Source: Flavobacteriales bacterium UBA1694 (GTDB lineage Bacteria > Bacteroidota > Bacteroidia > Flavobacteriales > Weeksellaceae). Taken from it: DNA of 21,971 bases. A program made the translations under genes and the position numbers. This document shows, in pieces, positions 7,764-13,506 of this stretch. Below the pieces are notes generated by a model, which saw only the letters and a list, made by a program, of their open reading frames with translations, was not told the DNA's origin and ran no database searches. Every line of letters begins with the position of its first letter. The stretch's first letter is position 1. The stretch covers positions 34,431 through 56,401 of the forward strand of contig DCJS01000047.1 in assembly GCA_002319955.1 (NCBI GenBank), given 5' to 3'.

Positions 7764-7796
7764 AAAAAAGGATTGACCACAGGCCAATCCTTTTTT
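7764..7796. terminator. Bidirectional intrinsic terminator
   Basis: Perfect inverted repeat AAAAAAGGATTG (7764-7775) / CAATCCTTTTTT (7785-7796) with a 9-nt loop. It has a T run on either strand, between the convergent ZIP and FadL-like genes. It should stop both transcripts. Confidence 0.85.
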
Positions 7797-7822
7797 AGTT
7801 TTCTATTTTGAAGTTTTGGGAT

Positions 7823-9220
7823 TTAGAACTTCCAGCCCATTGTTAGACTAATCAATGATCTTTTAGAATCCACGTCGCTTACTAAAGCCGAGTCGTTGGC
7901 AAAGTAGGCACTTTGTGAAAAGTACTGTGTTTGCTGCGCTTCTGAGCCTCGTAGAAAAGGCATGTGGTAATTTGAGCTGATGTGGTTGTAGGCGGCATCG
8001 ATGTAGAAGGACTTAAAATCGTACCCAATTCCAGCGCCAAGTGTTTGTTTTGAACCGGCATAAAGGTCTTTAACGGAGGCCGTTTCATTTTGTCCTTGCG
8101 TATTGAGAAGCTCAAGACTCATCGCGTCCACCGGGCTTGAGGCGTAGCCGTACCCAGCGCGGAGGCGAAGGCCTTCGATGCGGTATTCCCCACCGATTTT
8201 AACTTCGGAGTGGTTTTTATACTGATTCGAGAAAAAGTCGTCCATTTCACTCTGAGCGCCTGCATCCATTTTTCCAAACTCTGGTTTTGAGAGTCCAAGG
8301 GTGTAGTCCACATTTAGAGCAAAGTTCTTACTTGGGACGTACGCGGCACTCAAAGTGGCTTTCAAAGGGCTTTGGAAACGACGGGATTCGCCGTATTCCC
8401 CATCCTCACTGCTGTCAAGGCCAAAGTATTGGTAAGTTCGTTCCATCTGCCACCACGTAGGGGTTTCTAAAGCTGCGCCTAAGCGAAGCTCAGGACTTAC
8501 TTTTCCAATCACCCCGATGGAGGCGGAAAACCCACTAGCATCCTCGAAATAAGGTGTGTATTGTTTTGAGAAAACCTCGGTTTCCCCGTCGCTTTTGTAT
8601 TTCATAGCGGCCGTATCCCACTGGGATAGGGAAGCGCCGTGTAGATTAATGGCTCCACCCACATAGATTCGATGCTCGTAATTCGCCCCTACCGCTAAGG
8701 ACATTTTGCTTAAATCGCCTAAACGGTTAAAGGCATGCCCATTATAGGAGAGTTGATCGCCGTCTGATAGATCAAAAGTGACTAAGGCATTTCCTGGGGC
8801 CTGAGAATAATCCTCTGCCGATTGGCGCGTAAAGCTTACCCCCAAATTTATGAACTTCCAAGCAGAGCGGTCTTGGGTCGAAAAGACCGCAATTCCGCCC
8901 ACATGACCCAAGTCTGTTGAATTGAGTTTATAATTTAAACTATTTTCATGTAGGGAAGTCGCGTTTTCTGTCCTGTCAATTGTTAAAGTGGCTGACAAAT
9001 CGCTTGCGATGGCCACACCAACGCCTGCCGGATTCGTGGCAATAGAGGAGGCGTCCCCACCTAAAGCTCCCGAAGAACCTGCCATGGCATTGTATTTTGC
9101 GGAGCCCAGTGAAGTGGGTCCACTATAGAGTTCTAAAGCATTTCGTAAAACGGACGTGTCCTGCGCTTGTAGAAAGAAAGCAGCAGAAATTGAGAGAATA
9201 GTAAAAGACTTTTTAATCAT
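7823..9220 (-). CDS. OmpP1/FadL/TodX-family outer-membrane protein
   Basis: 465 aa. A signal peptide (MIKKSFTILSISAAFFLQAQ, cleavage near Ala/Gln) is followed by the family N-terminus: LYSGPTSLGSAKYNAMAGS, then ALGGDASSIATNPAGVG. This corresponds to the FadL hatch signature (G.a..a..aDasa...NPAg). The rest alternates hydrophobic and polar residues as expected for a 14-strand beta-barrel. The chain ends LISLTMGWKF with the terminal Phe used by the BAM machinery. FadL-type channels carry long-chain fatty acids or other hydrophobic compounds across the outer membrane; the substrate here is unknown. It lies downstream of the Tyr/Gly-rich lipoprotein gene with a 79-bp gap holding a strong stem-loop. 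I see no TAnnTTTG box directly upstream, so it may be transcribed with the lipoprotein gene. Lipoprotein, FadL and proS neighbours recur in Flavobacteria as I recall. Confidence 0.85.
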   Translation of the reverse strand: MIKKSFTILSISAAFFLQAQDTSVLRNALELYSGPTSLGSAKYNAMAGSSGALGGDASSIATNPAGVGVAIASDLSATLTIDRTENATSLHENSLNYKLNSTDLGHVGGIAVFSTQDRSAWKFINLGVSFTRQSAEDYSQAPGNALVTFDLSDGDQLSYNGHAFNRLGDLSKMSLAVGANYEHRIYVGGAINLHGASLSQWDTAAMKYKSDGETEVFSKQYTPYFEDASGFSASIGVIGKVSPELRLGAALETPTWWQMERTYQYFGLDSSEDGEYGESRRFQSPLKATLSAAYVPSKNFALNVDYTLGLSKPEFGKMDAGAQSEMDDFFSNQYKNHSEVKIGGEYRIEGLRLRAGYGYASSPVDAMSLELLNTQGQNETASVKDLYAGSKQTLGAGIGYDFKSFYIDAAYNHISSNYHMPFLRGSEAQQTQYFSQSAYFANDSALVSDVDSKRSLISLTMGWKF

Positions 9221-9243
9221 TGAATAAGACTGTTATAGTTGAA

Positions 9244-9288
9244 AGGTAAGATCTGTCCCTGACTTAGGTTCACAGACAGATCTTACCT
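9244..9288 (-). repeat. Long perfect stem-loop between lipoprotein and FadL-like genes
   Basis: Arms AGGTAAGATCTGTC (9244-9257) and GACAGATCTTACCT (9275-9288) are perfectly complementary over 14 bp with a 17-nt loop. Neither strand has a T tract after it (minus strand continues TTCAACTA), so it is not a standard terminator. It may be a partial terminator, a processing site or a 3' stabiliser giving different levels of the two products. Confidence 0.6.
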
Positions 9289-9299
9289 GGTATTTGAAT

Positions 9300-10313
9300 T
9301 TATCTAAAACCACCGCGGGTTCCTGAACTACGGCTTGAACTGGAAGATCCAGAGGATCCAGAGGATCGAAATCCGCCGTCATTTCTAAAGCCTCCAGAAT
9401 TTGAATTTCTAAAGCCATTATCCTGAGGGCGCTGCGGAGCGCGGTTTTCGAGTCGCGGTGTGACGCGCTCGCGGGTCTGGGTAGAATTAGAATTTCTAAA
9501 TCCAGCATTTCGGGTACCTTGTTGGGTGCGGCTCTCAAAGCGTGGATTCACACCTTGACGAACTGTTGAGGAATTCGAATTTCTAAATCCAGCCGTTTGG
9601 TTCATACGGTTCGCTTGCGGATTTCTATAATTGCCATCAGCGCCACTCTTAAGTCGTGGGGCGCGGTAGGTGTTTAGAGGACTTGAATTCGAGTAGCCGT
9701 TGTAATAATTTCCATAGCCATAGTACCCGCCATAGCCATACGGAGATCCGTAGCCGTAGCCATAAAATGAATTGTATCCATAATACGGGGCGTAGCCGTA
9801 TCCCCAAGAACCGTAAGGTGAATAGCCCCAGCCCCAAGGTCGGTAGCTAAAGTAGGGCGAGTAGCCCCATCCAAAATTCATGGAAAAGCGGCTTGGCCAA
9901 TACCCAGAGTATAATCCGTAGCCATAACCATAACCATACCCATACCCGTAGTCCCAACCGCTGCTGCTGTACTGCGTGATACTCCCTGTGTAAGTTCCCC
10001 AATCAGAGTCCGTGGCTTCAAGAGAGTTCCAGTTATCGTTTTGATAGCGGTTCTGCTCATCCTGCGTATTTTTGTAACTCTTCTCAATAATGGAAGGCTC
10101 GTCATAGGAATAATAGTCTCCAACCTGATTGTAGTCTGATTCCGCATAGACCGTAGGCAGGGTGTCGGTTTGCGGATCGTAATAAACGCCATCGGTCTCA
10201 CTGTACCCTCCCGGGTAGGCACCACACGAGACAACGAGCAATCCCAAACCTACGAGAAGGCCTAGTTTTGAAAGAATGCCATGCGAGTGGTTTTTATTTA
10301 TATTTTTTTTCAT
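9300..10313 (-). CDS. Tyr/Gly-rich repeat lipoprotein
   Basis: 337 aa. The signal peptide ends in the lipobox VVSC with Cys30 as the lipidated residue, followed by GAYPGG. Residues ~31-120 are acidic and polar. Residues ~121-205 are extremely Tyr/Gly/Trp/Pro-rich (DYGYGYGYGYGYG, then WGWGYSPYGSWGYGYAPYYG). Residues 242-306 hold three copies of GFRNSNS at exactly 29-residue spacing, separated by basic Arg-rich linkers with a shared PR-x-E core. The end is Ser/Gly/Arg-rich (GGFRSSGSS to GTRGGFR). No enzyme domain is visible. Such proteins in Flavobacteria have been given misleading names such as vitellogenin-like. The composition suggests an intrinsically disordered, perhaps self-associating surface or periplasmic protein; this is inference. 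It is divergent from proS and upstream of a FadL-like gene. Confidence 0.75.
   Translation of the reverse strand: MKKNINKNHSHGILSKLGLLVGLGLLVVSCGAYPGGYSETDGVYYDPQTDTLPTVYAESDYNQVGDYYSYDEPSIIEKSYKNTQDEQNRYQNDNWNSLEATDSDWGTYTGSITQYSSSGWDYGYGYGYGYGYGLYSGYWPSRFSMNFGWGYSPYFSYRPWGWGYSPYGSWGYGYAPYYGYNSFYGYGYGSPYGYGGYYGYGNYYNGYSNSSPLNTYRAPRLKSGADGNYRNPQANRMNQTAGFRNSNSSTVRQGVNPRFESRTQQGTRNAGFRNSNSTQTRERVTPRLENRAPQRPQDNGFRNSNSGGFRNDGGFRSSGSSGSSSSSRSSGTRGGFR
9396..9590 (-). repeat. Three in-frame 29-residue (87-bp) repeats in the lipoprotein
   Basis: The heptapeptide GFRNSNS recurs at residues 242, 271 and 300. Between copies, the linkers align (VNPRFESR versus VTPRLENR). The DNA shows the matching recurrence of GAATTTCTAAA on the plus strand. 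It is a degenerate tandem duplication. Confidence 0.7.
9916..9951 (-). repeat. Hexanucleotide microsatellite encoding Tyr-Gly pairs
   Basis: Six consecutive hexamers of the form CCATAN/CCGTAG on the plus strand encode a run of Tyr-Gly dipeptides. Because the unit is 6 bp, slippage would change length without shifting frame. Confidence 0.6.
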
Positions 10314-10356
10314 GATACGGTGAAAGATTTTAATTTAATTTATATTTGCACTTCGG

Positions 10357-10387
10357 CTAAAAACGGAATTAAACAAAAGGTTTTTAG
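10357..10387. repeat. Inverted repeat in the lipoprotein/proS divergent region
   Basis: CTAAAAAC (10357-10364) and GTTTTTAG (10380-10387) form 8-bp arms with a 15-nt spacer between the two divergent starts. It could be a protein-binding site for either gene or an AT-rich hairpin in the proS leader. Confidence 0.35.
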
Positions 10388-10393
10388 TCTTTT

Positions 10394-10401
10394 CAAATTT
10401 A
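10394..10401 (-). promoter_or_regulatory. Possible -7 box (TAAATTTG) for the lipoprotein gene
   Basis: On the minus strand TAAATTTG matches TAnnTTTG and would give a leader of roughly 75-80 nt. The -33 position is poor. AT-rich sequence makes chance matches likely. Confidence 0.3.
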
Positions 10402-10420
10402 CGCTTTTTATTTAGATTCG

Positions 10421-10456
10421 AAAGAACGGTAAAAGTTAAAAGAACGGTTAAAATTA
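10421..10456 (+). repeat. 18-bp tandem direct repeat just upstream of proS
   Basis: Units AAAGAACGGTAAAAGTTA (10421-10438) and AAAGAACGGTTAAAATTA (10439-10456) are adjacent and identical at 16 of 18 positions. They end 8 nt before the proS ATG. Confidence 0.6.
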
Positions 10457-10464
10457 AGAGAATT

Positions 10465-11940
10465 ATGGCAAAATTAACATCTAGAGCAGAAGATTACAGC
10501 AAATGGTATAACGAACTCGTCGTGAAAGCAGACCTCGCGGAAAACTCAGGCGTTCGAGGAAGTATGGTCATTAAGCCGTATGGCTATGCGATATGGGAAA
10601 AAATGCGGGATGAACTCGATCGACGGTTCAAAGAAACGGGACATCAAAATGCCTATTTCCCCTTATTTGTGCCAAAAAGTCTTTTTGAAGCCGAGGAGAA
10701 GAATGCGGAAGGTTTTGCAAAGGAATGTGCCGTGGTCACCCACTACCGCCTAAAAACCGACCCAAACAATCCGGGCAAGCTCATTGTTGATCCTGAGGCC
10801 AAACTCGAGGAGGAACTTATTGTAAGACCAACTTCCGAGGCAATCATATGGAATACGTATAAATCATGGATTCAGTCTTACCGAGACCTTCCAATTCTTA
10901 TAAACCAATGGGCCAATGTGGTGCGATGGGAAATGCGGACCAGACTGTTTTTAAGAACTGCAGAGTTCTTATGGCAGGAAGGCCACACGGCGCATGCGAC
11001 AGAGAAAGAGGCCCTAGAGGAGTCTGAGAAAATGCTTGAAGTGTATGCAGATTTTGCAGAGCGCTTTATGGCCATGCCTGTGATTCGCGGAATTAAATCG
11101 CCGTCTGAGCGTTTTGCTGGCGCCGTAGAAACCTACTGTATTGAGGCTATGATGCAGGACGGAAAGGCCCTACAGGCGGGGACCTCCCATTTCTTAGGTC
11201 AAAATTTCGCGAAAGCTTTTGATGTGAAATTCACCACGAAAGAAGGTAAATTAGAGCATGCTTGGGCCACCTCTTGGGGGGTTTCAACGCGTTTAATTGG
11301 GGCTTTAATCATGGCGCATTCAGACGATCAAGGCCTTGTGCTTCCCCCAACTTTAGCCCCAATTCAGGTGGTTATTGTGCCTATTTTCAAGGGCGAAGAG
11401 CAGCTAGAGCAGCTTCGGGTTGTTGCCAATGAGCTTCAACAAAAACTTCGTGCAAAAGGCATCTCGGTTAAATTTGACGACGACGATCAAAATAAGCCAG
11501 GCTGGAAATTCGCGGAGTATGAACTTAAAGGTGTGCCGGTTCGAATCGCCCTTGGCGCCAGAGATTTAGAAAATGGGACCGTTGAGGTGGCAAGGCGCGA
11601 TAACTTAACAAAAGAATCCCGTCCAATCGAAGGCATTGAGGACTATATTGAAACGCTTCTTGCCACAATTCAAGAAGCAATTTATACAAATGCTCTAGAT
11701 TTTAAAAATGAGAACACGACACGAGTCGATACTTTTGAAGAGTTCAAAAACGTTCTCGAAACCAAAGGCGGTTTCATTTCGGCACACTGGGATGGATCGG
11801 CGGAGGAAGAGGAGCAAATCAAACAGCTCACCAAAGCCACCATTCGTTGCATACCTTTAGATAGCGCGCTAGAACCAGGGGTTTCATTACTCTCTGGGAA
11901 GCCTTCAGAGCGCCGCGTGATATTCGCTAAAGCTTATTAA
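10465..11940 (+). CDS. proS: Prolyl-tRNA synthetase (ProS, archaeal/eukaryotic-like type)
   Basis: 491 aa cytoplasmic enzyme that charges tRNA-Pro. The class II core is visible: AENSGVRGSMVIKPYGYAIW, RPTSEAIIW (121-129), NQWANVVRWEMRTR (147-160) and the FLWQEGHTAHAT loop. It also has AMMQDGKALQAGTSH and the motif-3-containing WATSWGVSTRLIGALIMAHSDDQGLVLPP. An anticodon-binding domain follows. The C-terminus ends FAKAY, the conserved terminal Tyr of the ProS type lacking the bacterial editing insertion. The zinc-binding C-terminal domain has no Cys pairs: only Cys462 remains near the end, with Ser474 and Ser477 where CxxC would be expected. ATG 10465 is chosen because MAKLTSRAEDYSKWYNELV is the usual start. 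It is divergent from the lipoprotein gene; a TATATTTG at 10341-10348 could be its promoter, but with weak support. Confidence 0.95.
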   Translation: MAKLTSRAEDYSKWYNELVVKADLAENSGVRGSMVIKPYGYAIWEKMRDELDRRFKETGHQNAYFPLFVPKSLFEAEEKNAEGFAKECAVVTHYRLKTDPNNPGKLIVDPEAKLEEELIVRPTSEAIIWNTYKSWIQSYRDLPILINQWANVVRWEMRTRLFLRTAEFLWQEGHTAHATEKEALEESEKMLEVYADFAERFMAMPVIRGIKSPSERFAGAVETYCIEAMMQDGKALQAGTSHFLGQNFAKAFDVKFTTKEGKLEHAWATSWGVSTRLIGALIMAHSDDQGLVLPPTLAPIQVVIVPIFKGEEQLEQLRVVANELQQKLRAKGISVKFDDDDQNKPGWKFAEYELKGVPVRIALGARDLENGTVEVARRDNLTKESRPIEGIEDYIETLLATIQEAIYTNALDFKNENTTRVDTFEEFKNVLETKGGFISAHWDGSAEEEEQIKQLTKATIRCIPLDSALEPGVSLLSGKPSERRVIFAKAY

Positions 11941-11995
11941 AATAAAGTTAAAATCCATACTCATTTGGCCTTTGGATTGGTATTTGCTTAACAAT

Positions 11996-12024
11996 TAATA
12001 GTTAACATTAAAAATAAACTATTA
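11996..12024 (+). repeat. AU-rich inverted repeat overlapping the start of the DUF937 gene
   Basis: TAATAGTT (11996-12003) and AACTATTA (12017-12024) pair with a 13-nt loop; the second arm includes the A of the ATG at 12024. It could hide the start codon in the mRNA or be a palindromic operator. The stem is weak. Confidence 0.3.
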
Positions 12025-13322
12025 TGGCATTAAACATTATTGAACTTATTAAGGGGCAATTAGGTCCTGCACTTATCTCACAAGCGGCAACGCAGTTGGG
12101 AGAAAGTGAATCAGGAATCAGTAAAGCGATTTCAGGACTTATTCCATCAGTTTTAGGCGGACTGGCGAACCATTCGGAAGATTCTTCCGTTTTGAGTGCC
12201 GTTACAACAGCCGCAAGCAGTGGACTTTTAGGAAACCTACTTGGAGGCACTACAGGAAACTCTTTAGTTTCTGGCGTACTTGATAAAATTTTCGGAGATA
12301 AAATCGGCGCACTGATCGGATCGATCGCTGGTTTCTCTGGAATCAGTGAGAGCTCTGCGAATTCGTTATTAAATACGGTCACGGGAGCTTCTTTAGGCTC
12401 TGTCGGTAAATACGCGCAAGATCAAGGTCTTGATGCGCAGGGAATTTCCTCTTTGCTAAACGATCAAAAAGGGGTTGTTTCAAGCCTGCTTCCAGCAGGG
12501 CTTTCCTTAGCCTCTCTGGGTCTAGGTGACTCTGTCATTCCAGATTTAGGCGCCTCAGTGGACCCGGCTGCACCAGTTCCACCCGTGACGCCAGTTCCAC
12601 CGGCTACGCCCGTGGATACAAGTCCAAAAGTTGAGGTTACTCGTGAGGGTTCAACCCACGTGAGTGTAGAACCTAAGAAGGATTCAGGAATTCTTAAGTG
12701 GTTATTGCCTCTCGTTTTGCTTTTAGCAGCAGGCTATTTCCTATTCAAACAATGTGATAACAAAGAGACTCAGATGAGTACAATGAGTTCTGATTCCTTA
12801 ATGCTGGAGGAAGATACGATGACCTTAGTAACGGATTCCTTAGCGATGACTCCTGTTTCGCGTGAAGCTACGACGGTAACTCTTCCCGATGGAACCACTT
12901 TAAATGCTTATAAAGGAGGGATTGAAGACCGAGTGGTCCAGTTCTTAAATTCTCAGGAGTATGCAGGTCTTAGTGACGATCAGTTAAAAGAGCGTTGGTT
13001 TAATTTCGATAATTTGAATTTCGAGTTTGGAACCACCACTCTAACGGCTGAATCTAAGGCACAGTTAGATAACTTGAACGCGATCTTAAAGGCCTACCCA
13101 CAGGCAAAAATTAAAATTGGCGCATACACCGATAAAAAAGGAGACGATGCGTTCAATAAGAAACTTTCTCAGGACCGTGCCGATGCGGTTGAAAAAGCCT
13201 TAGCCTCTTCCCAAGTAGAAGATGCAGAAGGCTACGGTGAGGAGTTTGCAACAGTGGCAGAAACGGCCACAGATCAGGAGCGTGAATCCGATCGTAAGAC
13301 AGCGATCCGTTTTGTAAAATAG
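12024..13322 (+). CDS. DUF937 - transmembrane - OmpA-like domain protein
   Basis: 432 aa. Residues ~1-170 are a Gly/Ser/Leu-rich DUF937 region (ELIKGQLGPALISQAATQLG, then IPSVLGGLANH). Next is a Pro/Val linker (180-200, PVPPVTPVPPATPV). One TM helix spans ~223-241 (ILKWLLPLVLLLAAGYFLF). The C-terminal OmpA-type peptidoglycan-binding domain (~327-432) has FNFDNLNFEFGTTTLTAESK, IKIGAYTDKKGD and the NKKLSQDRADAVEKAL helix. That helix carries the Asp/Arg pattern used to hold diaminopimelate in this family. There is no N-terminal signal peptide. KK before the TM suggests the N-terminus stays in the cytoplasm and the OmpA domain faces the periplasm. It would thus link a cytoplasmic DUF937 module of unknown role to the cell wall; this topology is inferred. 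It ends at a strong terminator. Confidence 0.8.
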   Translation: MALNIIELIKGQLGPALISQAATQLGESESGISKAISGLIPSVLGGLANHSEDSSVLSAVTTAASSGLLGNLLGGTTGNSLVSGVLDKIFGDKIGALIGSIAGFSGISESSANSLLNTVTGASLGSVGKYAQDQGLDAQGISSLLNDQKGVVSSLLPAGLSLASLGLGDSVIPDLGASVDPAAPVPPVTPVPPATPVDTSPKVEVTREGSTHVSVEPKKDSGILKWLLPLVLLLAAGYFLFKQCDNKETQMSTMSSDSLMLEEDTMTLVTDSLAMTPVSREATTVTLPDGTTLNAYKGGIEDRVVQFLNSQEYAGLSDDQLKERWFNFDNLNFEFGTTTLTAESKAQLDNLNAILKAYPQAKIKIGAYTDKKGDDAFNKKLSQDRADAVEKALASSQVEDAEGYGEEFATVAETATDQERESDRKTAIRFVK

Positions 13323-13331
13323 AGTAATTGA

Positions 13332-13350
13332 GTTTAGGTTTTGCCTAAAC
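13332..13350 (+). repeat. Small hairpin preceding the main terminator
   Basis: GTTTAGG (13332-13338) and CCTAAAC (13344-13350) form a 7-bp stem with a 5-nt loop, 8 nt before the strong terminator hairpin. It lies in the 3' UTR of the DUF937/OmpA gene. Confidence 0.45.
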
Positions 13351-13358
13351 GTTTTAAG

Positions 13359-13399
13359 GATTCCGAAAGGCTTTAAAGCCTTTCGGAATCTTTTTTTTT
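13359..13399 (+). terminator. Strong intrinsic terminator after the DUF937/OmpA gene
   Basis: GATTCCGAAAGGCTTT (13359-13374) and AAAGCCTTTCGGAATC (13375-13390) are a perfect 16-bp palindrome directly followed by nine Ts. It insulates mntH from upstream transcription. Confidence 0.92.
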
Positions 13400-13453
13400 G
13401 TCTCTAAATGAGGGTTTTCAAACCTGTTTTTTTAGAAAGACTTGGAAAACGAA

Positions 13454-13483
13454 TTGGATATTAGAAAACAATTCTTATTTTTG
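13454..13483 (+). promoter_or_regulatory. mntH promoter (TTG-N19-TATTTTTG)
   Basis: TTG at 13454-13456, a 19-bp spacer and TATTTTTG at 13476-13483 match the Bacteroidetes sigma-ABfr promoter pattern. The predicted start is near 13488-13490, giving a leader of roughly 18 nt. Confidence 0.65.
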
Positions 13484-13505
13484 TTAGATTATTCTAACAA
13501 AAATA
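13476..13505. promoter_or_regulatory. DtxR/MntR-like palindromic operator at mntH
   Basis: Perfect 13-bp arms TATTTTTGTTAGA (13476-13488) and TCTAACAAAAATA (13493-13505) flank TTAT. The core TTAGATTATTCTAA (13484-13497) has the same half-sites and spacing as the DtxR/IdeR consensus core TTAGGTTAGGCTAA (11 of 14 identical). The left arm contains the -7 box, so a bound repressor would block the promoter. Likely the site of a manganese-responsive MntR. Confidence 0.65.
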
Positions 13506-13506
13506 C

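Noticed and set aside
9377..9600. CRISPR-like spacing of GAATTTCTAAA copies
   Set aside because: The copies are in-frame coding repeats (GFRNSNS) inside a lipoprotein gene, with diverged units and no spacers or cas genes.
9233..10234. Several 60-118 aa minus-strand frames and one plus-strand frame (9656-9850) overlapping the lipoprotein gene
   Set aside because: They are produced by the repetitive Tyr/Gly and Ser/Arg codons in other frames; no family features, and the lipoprotein frame has a lipobox and a clean start.
10314..10464. T-box-like or other riboswitch leader for proS
   Set aside because: The leader is AT-rich with one short inverted repeat and shows no T-box sequence or specifier loop; T-boxes are not expected in this phylum.
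12008..12382. 124-aa minus-strand open frame opposite the DUF937 gene
   Set aside because: It mirrors the biased Gly/Ser/Leu codons of the real gene and has no recognisable start context or family.
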